Program-made: the position numbers and the translations under genes
The notes under the pieces: generated by a model
Databases searched by the model: none
Told to the model about the DNA's origin: nothing
What the model saw: only the letters and a program-made list of their open reading frames with translations
From: a virus
IMG/VR virus record: IMGVR_UViG_3300022752_000448
Location: 1-21,637 of that record
DNA length: 21,637 nucleotides
Strand: one strand, 5' to 3'
Shown here: positions 1 through 9,156 of the stretch, one piece after another
How the letters are laid out: the number at the start of each line of letters is the position of its first letter
How positions within the stretch are numbered: the stretch's first letter is position 1

Positions 1-1
1 T

Positions 2-532
2 ATAGCTAAACAAGCAGTTGAATTTGTTGATAGTGAAGATTATCAAATTGAGATGAAATTTTTCTCAAGAGATACTCACACTATTTATCCTCCACAATTA
101 GAATTTAGATGGAGAGATTATGCTTTTAACACAGGATCTTCAACTACTACCATTTTATCAACCCAAACCGCAACAGTAGCTATAGATGAAAATCCTGGTT
201 TATTTTACCCTGAAAGTGTAAATAAATTTAGAGTAAACTCAAGACCAACATACCCAGCAAGAACATTTCAAACATCTTCATATTATACAACAAATTATTA
301 CTTACCAACAGCATCATTTTTTGCTGTAAAAGACTTGGATACTAACGAATTTGTTATAGATTTTGATGATCAATATACTCAATTAAGTGCAGATGAACAA
401 GGAAATTATTTTACTCTTTATATGAACGGATTAGAACCTGAAAGGTATTATAAAATTTTAATTAAAAGTATTATTAATGGTTCAACTATAATTTTTGATA
501 ATAATTATTCTTTTAAAGTAGTTAATGGCTAA
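2..532 (+). CDS. Virion tail/fibre-like protein, C-terminal part (5' end outside window)
   Basis: The reading frame is open from the left edge and runs through the ATG at 53 without a stop, so the gene very probably begins upstream and that ATG is internal. The 176 visible residues are rich in Tyr, Ser, Thr, Asn and Phe and have the alternating pattern of beta-sandwich virion proteins, with no transmembrane segment. The last 60 or so residues (acidic FDD, then GNYFTLYMNGLEPERYYKI and a closing beta-hairpin) look like a fibronectin- or Ig-like terminal domain. It overlaps the next gene by 8 nt, so the two are probably translated together. The position directly before a long run of tail genes supports a tail or baseplate role. 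I do not recognise a named family. Confidence is high that it is coding and low for exact function. Confidence 0.75.
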   Translation: MAKQAVEFVDSEDYQIEMKFFSRDTHTIYPPQLEFRWRDYAFNTGSSTTTILSTQTATVAIDENPGLFYPESVNKFRVNSRPTYPARTFQTSSYYTTNYYLPTASFFAVKDLDTNEFVIDFDDQYTQLSADEQGNYFTLYMNGLEPERYYKILIKSIINGSTIIFDNNYSFKVVNG

Positions 533-872
533 TTATTCTTTAAATAAAACAGTCTATAATAAAGAGGCATATGAAAAAACAATTGATACTTCATTTGCTC
601 AAATTCAGACACCTCCTCCTCCTTTAGAGGATACTATAAGTGTTGCTGAGTTTTTTAATCTTTATACAGCTATTTTTTATGATATTCCAACAGAAGGAGA
701 TATAAATTCACATGCTTATTTAGTAAAAACAAGTGGTGATTACATAGGTGGAGAACAAATTAATGCTGATGTTCAAGCGTTACTAGATGAAATAACTGCT
801 TTAAGACAAGAAAATTTATCTTTACAACAAGAATTAGTTTCAACAATATCATCTTCTATTACCACAGCATAA
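525..872 (+). CDS. Small structural protein with C-terminal coiled coil
   Basis: This 115-residue protein starts inside the end of the preceding gene (8-nt overlap) and stops one base before the next ATG, so it is translationally coupled on both sides. The N-terminal half is polar with a Pro run (PPPP, about residues 31-34) and an aromatic stretch (FFNLYTAIFYDIP). Residues about 80-108 form a heptad-like segment (VQALLDEITALRQENLSLQQ), followed by a Ser/Thr-rich end. This suggests an oligomeric, perhaps trimeric, attachment or connector protein. There is no signal peptide or catalytic motif. Placement between tail genes supports a minor tail or fibre component, but the family is not recognised. 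Confidence 0.7.
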   Translation: MANYSLNKTVYNKEAYEKTIDTSFAQIQTPPPPLEDTISVAEFFNLYTAIFYDIPTEGDINSHAYLVKTSGDYIGGEQINADVQALLDEITALRQENLSLQQELVSTISSSITTA

Positions 873-873
873 A

Positions 874-3800
874 ATGGCAGCTACAATAACCAATATAGAC
901 CCAGTTACTTTAAAAACTCAAACATATTCTTTTCAGGATTTAAACTTGGTTCCTGCTGAATCTGTTCCTTCACAGTTTGATCCTTCTAAAAATTATATTG
1001 AATATATAATTCAATCTTTAGATGGGGTTTTTTCTATTACAGAACAAAATTATGGTGGTTATAAAGTTATAAATGATACTTCACCTGTTGGTGAACCTGT
1101 TATATATGACATAGATATTAATCCTGAACAAGATGTAATTGATAGAGGTTTTTCTCAAGGTTCATGGAATACAATTTATAATTTTTTAAATAATGAATTA
1201 AGTTCCTCTTCTGAAACCCAACCATATTATATAAAAGAAATATCTTCGGACAGAACAGAAATTAGAATTGCTTCTAATGTTATTTCTAATTCAGATGTAG
1301 AATTTTTAGTAAATGACTTTTTAAATAAATTAACATCAACTGAATATTTTCAAGATTTTTACCTTAATTTTGGTAGCAATAATCTTATCATAGCAAATAA
1401 TTTATTGCTTGATAATACTAAAGAACAATATGAAGTTCTAATTAATTTATACGAACCACTCCCCACACAATTTACAAATAAAAATACTTTGTGGGTTGTA
1501 ACAAAAGTAGCTGATTCATTAGCATTTAATATTACTTTTCAACCTACATTAGTTGTTCCTCAAAGTTTTAGCCCTACAATTAAAGGCCCAAATTTTGATT
1601 TACCTTTAAAAGATCAACTTAATAATTCAAGTTTTTATGTTAATTATGAACAATTATTAACCACTGAAGTAAATGCTTCTTATCAACAAATGTTATCGTA
1701 TTTAAACGATAAAAGTATAAATATTGGAATTAACTTTACAGATTTTAGTAATTTTGTTCATTTATCATCAGCTGAAACCAGAATAAATAGGTTTTTTTAT
1801 AAAATTCAACTATTAGAACAATATAATGCAGACTTAGGAAGTTTATCAGTAGTAACATCATCTTCACTTAATTCTAGTATTACCGTTTTAAATGAAAAAA
1901 TTGATAATATATTTAAAAATTTTGATGCTTTTGAATATTATCTTTATTACGAATCTGGTTCAAACACATATCCAAAATCAAACTCAATCCCCCCATACTC
2001 AGTTGTTACTTCAACCAGTCCTCAAGCCATAACATGGTATAATGAACAAATAATAAGTGCATCAGCATATGATAGGAATAATCAAGATTATTTGGTAAAT
2101 ACAATACCTGATTATTTAAAAGACGATCCTCAAAATGATCCGTATAAAGTATTTGTAGATATGGTTGGTCATTTTTATGATAATATTTATGTTTATTATA
2201 AAGATGTTTCTAATCGTTACAATGGTGATAATAGATTAGAATACGGTATTTCTAAAGACTTAGTAGCAGATGCTTTAAGATCATTTGGTTTAAAAATTTA
2301 TCAAAACAATTTTTCAACAGATAATTTATTTGCAGCTTTTACAGGTGTTAGTACTGATACAAATTTACCTCCTGGTGGATATATAATTAGTGGTAATTTA
2401 TATGTTACTTCTTCATACATTGTAGAAGATGCTGATCCTCCAACTTTTAATGGTTATTTTGAAGAAGAATATACAGAATTTTTACCAAATCCTTTTGAAT
2501 TAATAACAGATGCTATTTCTATTGGTGATCAATATACTCCAACAGATGATTTAATAAAAGAAATTTATAAACGTTTATATCATAACTTACCTCTTTTATT
2601 AAAACAAAAAGGTACAGTTGCTGGTTTAAGAAACCTTATAAACATTTATGGTATTCCTGACACTATTTTACGTATAAGTGAATTTGGAGGAAGAGATAAA
2701 GATGAAACCACTTATGATTATTTTTACGATAAATATAGTTTAGCAGCTACAGTATCTGGTTCTTCACTTGCATATGTAAATACATTTTTTGAATTAAATA
2801 CAACTTGGAGTGCTCCTGATGATCGTCCAGCGTGTGTACAATTTAGGTTTAATACTAATCAACATCCTTCTGCATCGATGGCTCCATTAGGATTATTCCA
2901 AATTGATACTGGATTTATTTATCAAAGGACCAGTAGTTTAATATTAACATATACTGGATCAGGATACACAACAGCTTCATATTCATACCCAGATTCAGGT
3001 TCAAAACTAGCCCCAGATTATCAATATGCTAAACTAGATTTTGTTCCTAACAGTGCTAATCCTAACACTAGTGCTAGTGTATACTTACCATTTTTTGACC
3101 AAAATTGGTGGTCAGTAATGATTAACAGATCTGGAAGTACAAATCCTACATTTACTTTATATGCAGGAAACAAGGTTACTTATAATGGATATGATGGAAA
3201 CCAAATTGGATTTTTTGCTTCTTCTTCTATAACTTCTACTTGGAGTTCAGGTTCAAATAGATTTGCACGATTTTTCTTAGCTAGTTCTAGTTTAGGGTTA
3301 TTTCCTTTTACAAGTGGTTCTATACAAGAAATAAGATACTGGACTAGAACCCAAAGTGCAGAATCATTTAAGGATTTTATAATGAATCCTAGTTCTATTG
3401 ATTTTGTAGGAGAAAATGAAGACTATGCTAATTACTTAGCTTTTAGAGCACCTTTAGGAAATGAATTATACACAGGATCATCTTCTGTTCATCCTAAAGT
3501 TTCTGGTAGTTGGCCTACTACTGCTTCTCTTTATGATTTTGCAATTGGTTATATAGGAGAAACAAATGAATTTACTATTAATACTTCATCTATAACATTT
3601 GTTCCTACTACAGATTCAGTATTATTTAATTCTCCAATTGGTGGTTTAAAAAACAGAGTAACAGATAAAATACAAATAGTATCTTCAAGTTACCCTCCAG
3701 TTAACTTATTTTATACTCAATCTGGTGATACTTTATCACAATACAGAAGTATAGAACAGTTTCCACTTTCTACAAATAGTGAATCGCCTGACGTAAATGC

Positions 3801-4644
3801 TTTAGAAGTTGCATTTTCACCTCAAAATGAAATTGATGATGACATAATATCTTCTTTAGGATACTTCAACATTGGAGAATACATTGGTGATCCAAGACAA
3901 ATATCTTCTTCTGCTACTTCTTATCCTGATCTTGTTAGAATAAGGGACGATTATTTTAAAAAATATTTTGATAATTATGATTTAGTAGATTACATCAGAT
4001 TAATTAAGTTTTTTGACAATTCATTATTTAAAATGATTAAAGATTTTGTTCCCGCAAGAACAAATCTAAGATCAGGAATTGTTATAAAACCACACATGTT
4101 AGAAAGAAATAAATATCCTCAACCACAAGCAAGTTGGAGAGATGAAGTAATAACAGCATCTGTTTATACTCAACAAGTATGGGATCCTGTTACTCAAGAC
4201 ACATATATGTCTTCTTCATTAATAGAAAAAATATATGGTAGTACAGGTGGAACATTTAATGAATTTAATGGTCTAGATACTTCTCCTTATGGTATTAATA
4301 CTTTAGGATTATCAAACAGATTCTTTTTAACACAATCCTGGTATGAAACAACAATAGGCCCTTCAGGTTCTACCCAATTATTACATGATGATCAAAGTGA
4401 ATTTTATAATGGAGAATTACAAGGAACAATTATTGAAGCATCAAATGGAGAATTAAATGAAGCTAATGTTTTTAAACATCCTAACACATTAGATATACCT
4501 TACTATGATTTAACATTTTATATAAGTACTATAACCTCAGAAACAGAATTTACAAATCCTTTAACTTCACCAAATCAAGGAGAAATGTATTTATGGTATG
4601 ATTCAGGTAGTATAATAAGAGATTCATTTAGTGGAAGAAAATAA
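874..4644 (+). CDS. Large composite baseplate/tail protein (1256 aa)
   Basis: This is the longest gene in the window. The first ~400 residues are Asn/Ser/Tyr-rich. Residues about 420-480 are helix-rich (DNIYVYYKDVSNRYNGD). Around residues 565-605 is the motif LLLKQKGTVAGLRNLINIYGIP, which resembles the conserved 'KGT...al..yGi' region of P2 gpI-type baseplate proteins. That link is inferred from pattern, not alignment. Residues about 620-860 are beta-rich with WWSVMINRSGS and IQEIRYWTRTQS, as expected for a LamG/concanavalin-like jelly-roll domain. Residues about 1020-1085 (DYFKKYFDNYDLVDYI, then FVPARTNLRSGIVIKPHMLERNKYP) form another compact segment. The gene starts one base after the upstream stop, and a 12-nt gap precedes the next gene. 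A baseplate wedge or fibre-attachment role is likely; the exact component is unknown. Confidence 0.8.
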   Translation: MAATITNIDPVTLKTQTYSFQDLNLVPAESVPSQFDPSKNYIEYIIQSLDGVFSITEQNYGGYKVINDTSPVGEPVIYDIDINPEQDVIDRGFSQGSWNTIYNFLNNELSSSSETQPYYIKEISSDRTEIRIASNVISNSDVEFLVNDFLNKLTSTEYFQDFYLNFGSNNLIIANNLLLDNTKEQYEVLINLYEPLPTQFTNKNTLWVVTKVADSLAFNITFQPTLVVPQSFSPTIKGPNFDLPLKDQLNNSSFYVNYEQLLTTEVNASYQQMLSYLNDKSINIGINFTDFSNFVHLSSAETRINRFFYKIQLLEQYNADLGSLSVVTSSSLNSSITVLNEKIDNIFKNFDAFEYYLYYESGSNTYPKSNSIPPYSVVTSTSPQAITWYNEQIISASAYDRNNQDYLVNTIPDYLKDDPQNDPYKVFVDMVGHFYDNIYVYYKDVSNRYNGDNRLEYGISKDLVADALRSFGLKIYQNNFSTDNLFAAFTGVSTDTNLPPGGYIISGNLYVTSSYIVEDADPPTFNGYFEEEYTEFLPNPFELITDAISIGDQYTPTDDLIKEIYKRLYHNLPLLLKQKGTVAGLRNLINIYGIPDTILRISEFGGRDKDETTYDYFYDKYSLAATVSGSSLAYVNTFFELNTTWSAPDDRPACVQFRFNTNQHPSASMAPLGLFQIDTGFIYQRTSSLILTYTGSGYTTASYSYPDSGSKLAPDYQYAKLDFVPNSANPNTSASVYLPFFDQNWWSVMINRSGSTNPTFTLYAGNKVTYNGYDGNQIGFFASSSITSTWSSGSNRFARFFLASSSLGLFPFTSGSIQEIRYWTRTQSAESFKDFIMNPSSIDFVGENEDYANYLAFRAPLGNELYTGSSSVHPKVSGSWPTTASLYDFAIGYIGETNEFTINTSSITFVPTTDSVLFNSPIGGLKNRVTDKIQIVSSSYPPVNLFYTQSGDTLSQYRSIEQFPLSTNSESPDVNALEVAFSPQNEIDDDIISSLGYFNIGEYIGDPRQISSSATSYPDLVRIRDDYFKKYFDNYDLVDYIRLIKFFDNSLFKMIKDFVPARTNLRSGIVIKPHMLERNKYPQPQASWRDEVITASVYTQQVWDPVTQDTYMSSSLIEKIYGSTGGTFNEFNGLDTSPYGINTLGLSNRFFLTQSWYETTIGPSGSTQLLHDDQSEFYNGELQGTIIEASNGELNEANVFKHPNTLDIPYYDLTFYISTITSETEFTNPLTSPNQGEMYLWYDSGSIIRDSFSGRK

Positions 4645-4656
4645 TATAAAAATATA

Positions 4657-5673
4657 ATGGGAACATCACAAGCAAACCAAGGTGTAGGTTACGGGCAAAT
4701 AAAAGCTGACGGAGTTAGATACATAAAAATCAATAAAGCTGATGGTAATGGTGTTGATAGATCATCATATTTAAATCAACTTGAACAGTTAACCATTAAA
4801 TATACAGATATTGGTACAAAAACATATCAAATTGTTAATATTCAAGAACAACCAACCTCTTATCTATACTCAGTATATCCATTTGTTGTTCAACCTTCAG
4901 GAGCAAATGATTCTGTAAATTATACAGTATTAGATTATAGTTTTTTAGCAACAAAAATTAGTCCTGGAGTTAACTCTGGAAAACCCACATTTTCAAATAT
5001 AATAACATCATATAATAGTGTAACAGGTAATACTTTAGGATATTTTACCGGCTCTTCAGGTACATACATAGCGGGAAATACACCTAATGTTATACTAAAA
5101 GTCCAAGTAAGTGGAAGTGGAACAGGAAATGCAGGAGGAGATCTTCAATTTTGGGTTGTTAGAAACCCTTTTTCAGAAGATAGGGTAGAATTTACATTAG
5201 CTTCTAGTTATAGTGGTGGAACTTTTAATAAAACGTATTATTTTAGTTCTTCTTTTAATATTATAGAAACTGATCAATTTGGATTTCTTTTATTTAAAAC
5301 TGGGGGAACAATAACTGTAAATGAAGTACATTTTAGTATGTCTATACATCAAGCTAATGTTAATTCTCCTAGTACTCCTCTTCCTTTAATAGTATTTGAA
5401 CCTGATTTTATTGATTTTACGTATAATGATTATAATGTAGTATTAGGAAATGCGGATGGTAATAATACTTCAAATACGTATTTAGAAATAGATTATGTTC
5501 CTAATTCTTTAACACCTATAAATTTTGCTCAAATTATAGATGGAGTAGCAGTTCCTGCTCAAATTCAAGATTCTAATTATGCTTCAAAATCTTGGTCTAA
5601 TATTCGTTATAATGGATCAAGACAAAGTGCTTATGATTTTAATAAACCTTTTATTAATCCTAATCAAACTTAA
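4657..5673 (+). CDS. Tail/baseplate structural protein (338 aa)
   Basis: The protein is beta-rich and Ser/Thr/Asn/Gly/Tyr-rich, with no enzyme motif, signal peptide or membrane segment. The N-terminus is GQIKADGVRYIKINKADGNGVDRSSYLNQLEQL (read here in overlapping pieces). The centre, about residues 140-230, contains a possible jelly-roll with repeated Gly/Ser turns and aromatic strands. It begins 12 nt after the large tail gene with an A/T-only leader and no Shine-Dalgarno, and ends 14 nt before the next gene, so it belongs to the same unit. Composition and placement support a virion protein, perhaps a baseplate-attached fibre. No named family is recognised. Confidence 0.75.
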   Translation: MGTSQANQGVGYGQIKADGVRYIKINKADGNGVDRSSYLNQLEQLTIKYTDIGTKTYQIVNIQEQPTSYLYSVYPFVVQPSGANDSVNYTVLDYSFLATKISPGVNSGKPTFSNIITSYNSVTGNTLGYFTGSSGTYIAGNTPNVILKVQVSGSGTGNAGGDLQFWVVRNPFSEDRVEFTLASSYSGGTFNKTYYFSSSFNIIETDQFGFLLFKTGGTITVNEVHFSMSIHQANVNSPSTPLPLIVFEPDFIDFTYNDYNVVLGNADGNNTSNTYLEIDYVPNSLTPINFAQIIDGVAVPAQIQDSNYASKSWSNIRYNGSRQSAYDFNKPFINPNQT

Positions 5674-5687
5674 TAAAGTTATATTTT

Positions 5688-7406
5688 ATGGTAGATAATT
5701 ATACATACGACTCACTTAATGATCCTGGTTATTACACGGGAGACTTATCAACTACTTCTATAGTAGACCAAAAAGACACATATATGGCGTTTTGTGCTGC
5801 TGTTGGAGGACGCAATGAACCCGAAATTATAAAATCACAAAAATACGAAATAACCACTTTAATAGATGAAAATGGAGAAATTTATACTCCAAATGATACT
5901 GATATAGTATCTACTTCTATTATAAAAAATGTTTTTGGCCGTGGAAAAAGAACCGAAATCAGAGTAATTTCAAACCCAGGTAACGCAAACCTTAATTATC
6001 CAGGATATAAAGGTACTCACACCAGTCAAGGAGTAGGATATTTTCAAAACATACTAGTAACTACTTATGGTACAGGAGCAGGAGACTGGGCACAAACAAT
6101 GAGTTTTGCTAATGCCATATCTCAAGACTTTGTAGCAGAAAATCTTAATGCAAAATGGGGAACAAATACTGGTTTTCCTGCAAATGCTGGTGTTACTTTA
6201 TCAAGAGTTACTTGGCAAAGTGCTAGTTATATGTTTTCTCGTGGATTAACAGATATGCCTAATTTTCAAACTGGAGGACTAGATAGTTATAAATTAATAA
6301 ATTATAGTACAGATACAGCTAATACTAGGTTTAAAGTAAAAGTAAAAATGCCTTTTAGTAAAAGAATATATAGGAGTGATAGTGGAACCTATTTAGTTGC
6401 TGATACTTATCCTCTTATTCAACCTATTAATATTCAATGGAGAGTAAGAAATTTAACCACAAACACTGTTTTATATACTTCCCCATATAGCCAAGTTTTC
6501 TACCCAGGAGATGGTGCTGCGTATCAAGGAGTAGAAGGAGAATCTTCATATTTTGATATGAATCAAAATGATACATTTCAAATTGAATGGAGATATAATA
6601 CTACTCTTCCTAATTCTTCTCTTTTTCCCTCTATTTATCAAATTGTTCCATTTTTTGATTTAAGATCATCATCAACTGAATGTTATTATCAATTCATTCC
6701 TGAAAACCCAGCAGCATCTGTAGTAGGACAAATTACTTATATTAATGGTCAAAATTCATGGTTTGCCCCTTATATAAAAGATGTTTGGACTATTACTGGT
6801 TCTATTCAAAGTACAGATCCTGATACTGGTGATCCATTTGGTTACAATGCTGGTTCTTCACTTTTATTTTGGTCACCTACTGCTTCTGCTAATGCATTTA
6901 GTAGTTATCCTCAACAATTACCTGCTGCATCTGAAACTTTTGGTTTTGGAGGAGTAGAAGTACTTCCATTTAATCAAATAAGAGCTGGAGACTTTATACG
7001 ATTTGGTTATTGGAAACCAGATCTTGAATCAGCTGTTCATTTTATTGAAAAAAAGTATATAAATGGCCTTAATTTTGGATTATTAGTCACACCAGCAGTA
7101 ACAACTACAGGAACTCCTCTTGGTGGACTTCCTGCACTAGTAGGAACAGGAAGTCAATACCCTTCAGGATCAATTAATAATTTTAATATTTACAGAATAG
7201 ATGAAAATAATAATACTTCAACAGTAAATTTATACATAAATGAACTTTATCCTGCTAGAGGTCCTTTTAGTTATTTAAATCCACTTCCTGGAGGAAATGG
7301 AGTACCTCCATCTGTAATTTTGTTTCCTGAAAATGCTTCTCAAAAACTAAAAGATAATTATAATTCAATAATTAAAAGACTTACGGCAGAAGGTATAGTA
7401 TACTAA
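5688..7406 (+). CDS. Tail/baseplate structural protein (572 aa)
   Basis: A long Tyr/Asn/Ser/Pro-rich protein with virion-like composition. The N-terminus is MVDNYTYDSLNDPGYYTGD and an early segment, about residues 40-90, is more charged (ENGEIYTPNDTDIVSTSIIKN). The rest alternates beta-strand-like aromatic stretches with Gly/Pro turns and ends in a short basic helix (LKDNYNSIIKRLTAEG). There is no catalytic motif. It follows the 338-residue protein with a 14-nt A/T gap, and its stop codon runs directly into the recurring ATATTTATAATAA motif that precedes the next gene. Probably a large baseplate or fibre component; exact role unknown. Confidence 0.75.
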   Translation: MVDNYTYDSLNDPGYYTGDLSTTSIVDQKDTYMAFCAAVGGRNEPEIIKSQKYEITTLIDENGEIYTPNDTDIVSTSIIKNVFGRGKRTEIRVISNPGNANLNYPGYKGTHTSQGVGYFQNILVTTYGTGAGDWAQTMSFANAISQDFVAENLNAKWGTNTGFPANAGVTLSRVTWQSASYMFSRGLTDMPNFQTGGLDSYKLINYSTDTANTRFKVKVKMPFSKRIYRSDSGTYLVADTYPLIQPINIQWRVRNLTTNTVLYTSPYSQVFYPGDGAAYQGVEGESSYFDMNQNDTFQIEWRYNTTLPNSSLFPSIYQIVPFFDLRSSSTECYYQFIPENPAASVVGQITYINGQNSWFAPYIKDVWTITGSIQSTDPDTGDPFGYNAGSSLLFWSPTASANAFSSYPQQLPAASETFGFGGVEVLPFNQIRAGDFIRFGYWKPDLESAVHFIEKKYINGLNFGLLVTPAVTTTGTPLGGLPALVGTGSQYPSGSINNFNIYRIDENNNTSTVNLYINELYPARGPFSYLNPLPGGNGVPPSVILFPENASQKLKDNYNSIIKRLTAEGIVY

Positions 7407-7418
7407 TATTTATAATAA
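7406..7418 (+). promoter_or_regulatory. Recurring ATATTTATAATAA intergenic motif, copy 1
   Basis: The 13-base core begins at the last base of the upstream stop codon and ends 12 nt before the next ATG. The identical 13-mer occurs at 10558-10570 and 12948-12960, with near copies at other gene borders. The central TATTTATA is the reverse complement of the T4 late-promoter consensus TATAAATA. Function (promoter, 3'-end signal or processing site) is inferred only. Confidence 0.45.
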
Positions 7419-7430
7419 AAATAATATAAA

Positions 7431-8087
7431 ATGGGATTTCTTAACAACTCAGTAGTCACAGTTGATGCTATTTTAACTCGCAAAGGTAGAGAGTTATTAG
7501 CCAAAAATGATGGTTCATTTCGTATAACACAATTTGCTTTAGCAGATGATGAAATTGATTATACACTTTATAATCCAACCCACCCATCAGGTTCTGCTTA
7601 TTATGGACAAGCAATTGATAATATGCCTTTATTAGAAGCATTTCCAGATGAAACACAGGTAATGAAATATTTGTTAACAACTTTACCTAGAGGTACTTCT
7701 AAACTTCCAATTTTAGCTTTAGGTCAAGCATCTGTTACCTTAAAACAAGGTGAATCTAAAACTATTACTCCTCAAACTTTAAATTACTTAGGAGGACTTA
7801 ACACATTTGAATCATCAGGTTATAATGCTATAGTAGCAGACGTAAGATTATTAAACACATTTACTGGTACAGGTATTAATACAACTCAAGCAACCGCTTT
7901 AAATTCAACAACAACTATAGGAACAAATGTTTCTAAAACGGTTGTAGGAACATCAATAAGTTTTACAGCAACAACTGTTAATGTTTTATTCCCAACAGGA
8001 GTAACTCAAATTTCTACTACTTTAACTGTTATTGGTAGAGACAGTGGTGCTCGAATAACTATACCTCTTATTGTAACTAAATCTTAA
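7431..8087 (+). CDS. Conserved tail/neck-type protein with C-terminal Ig-like domain (218 aa)
   Basis: The N-terminal ~75 residues (MGFLNNSVVTVDAILTRKGR, then FRITQFALADDEIDYTLYNP and MPLLEAFPDE) look tightly conserved, and I associate this pattern with marine T4-like phage contigs from memory. The C-terminal ~90 residues are Thr-rich and beta-patterned and end in LTVIGRDSGARITIPLIV, as in bacterial Ig-like domains of phage tail proteins. It is the first gene after an ATATTTATAATAA motif, so it may open a new transcript. A small 16-nt gap precedes the next structural gene. A tail-associated structural role is inferred from context; no T4 counterpart can be named. Confidence 0.75.
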   Translation: MGFLNNSVVTVDAILTRKGRELLAKNDGSFRITQFALADDEIDYTLYNPTHPSGSAYYGQAIDNMPLLEAFPDETQVMKYLLTTLPRGTSKLPILALGQASVTLKQGESKTITPQTLNYLGGLNTFESSGYNAIVADVRLLNTFTGTGINTTQATALNSTTTIGTNVSKTVVGTSISFTATTVNVLFPTGVTQISTTLTVIGRDSGARITIPLIVTKS

Positions 8088-8103
8088 TTTAAAAAATAAA
8101 TAA

Positions 8104-9153
8104 ATGGCTTATAAAAGATTAGACCCAGAAGATTTTGTAGTTAGTGCAGATAGCATAACTGCTCCATGTTGGTCAGACAATATTCCTACTTTATCTAACT
8201 TATATACATCTTCAATACAAGAAGCAGGAAGTACAGGTACATATTATTTAAATGTATACCAAACAGAATCCAATAATTCACAAGCAGAAATCCAGTTTAA
8301 CATAGCATATGGTGATGAAACAGGAGGTGGATCTTTATTATACCAAGCTGGTATAAGTGGTTTATCCCCAACTAGAACTATTTATGGACAATTTAGAAAT
8401 TTAATATACCCCGATGCTGAGGATGCAAGTTTTATATTTAGTACTATAACAAGTTCTTATTTTTATGCTTTAACAGTAGAAAGAGCTAGATCAAAACAAT
8501 CACTTTTCCCGGGTAGTTTAAATTTAACTTTATACAGTGCTTCCAGTCAAATCCAGCTTACTGATAATAGTAATGACTTAACAGTTGTCCCATTTGTTGG
8601 TAATTTAAGAATGTACCAAATAGTTTCAGGTAGTAATGGTAATGCTATTACTTTAGCTAATAGTGCTCCTAGTGCAACTGCTGCTGGAATGACAAGTCAA
8701 GGATCATACGGTTTATTTTTCCCAGACATTAGTACTATTATTTTAAATGGAGCAGCACTTGATTTAACATTTGCTAATGGTGGTATTAATTTAGCAACAA
8801 CTAGATCATCTAATGTTGATGCTAATAATAATTCAAGATTATTTAGTAGAATAACAAGTGGTAGTAATAATAATAGTTCATTTGGTCTTAATAGTCAAGA
8901 AACAATAACCTCAGACTTTGTATTCTGCAGAGCCCGAAACGCAGAATTTAACTACTCAGAAAATCCAAGTTTTATATCTGGTAGTACTGGTACAATTTTA
9001 TATGATGTATTTATTAATAATCCTCAAACATATGTTACAACTATAGGATTATACAATGATACAAATGAATTGTTAGCTGTAGCTAAATTGTCAAAACCAC
9101 TTAAAAAAGATTTTACTAAAGAAACTTTAGTAAGAGTTAAGTTAGATTTTTGA
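8104..9153 (+). CDS. Tail-associated structural protein, tandem family copy 1 (349 aa)
   Basis: The protein starts MAYKRLDPEDFVVSADSITA and continues with beta-rich, Ser/Thr/Gly-rich sequence. Its last ~75 residues share a clear pattern with the next gene product: EFNYS-N-S-ISGST, then YVTT-GLYN, then ELLAVAKL--PL. The two are therefore tandem relatives at least in the C-terminal domain, presumably the assembly interface. There is no catalytic motif. The leader is purely A/T (AAAAAATAAATAAATGG) without Shine-Dalgarno, and the stop codon is separated from the next ATG by only 3 nt. Likely a baseplate or neck component; the precise role is unknown. Confidence 0.75.
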   Translation: MAYKRLDPEDFVVSADSITAPCWSDNIPTLSNLYTSSIQEAGSTGTYYLNVYQTESNNSQAEIQFNIAYGDETGGGSLLYQAGISGLSPTRTIYGQFRNLIYPDAEDASFIFSTITSSYFYALTVERARSKQSLFPGSLNLTLYSASSQIQLTDNSNDLTVVPFVGNLRMYQIVSGSNGNAITLANSAPSATAAGMTSQGSYGLFFPDISTIILNGAALDLTFANGGINLATTRSSNVDANNNSRLFSRITSGSNNNSSFGLNSQETITSDFVFCRARNAEFNYSENPSFISGSTGTILYDVFINNPQTYVTTIGLYNDTNELLAVAKLSKPLKKDFTKETLVRVKLDF

Positions 9154-9156
9154 TGA

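Noticed and set aside
53-55. ATG at 53 as the start of the first gene
   Set aside because: The frame is open to the left edge of the window with protein-like sequence (AVEFVDSEDYQIE) before it, so it is more likely internal to a longer gene.
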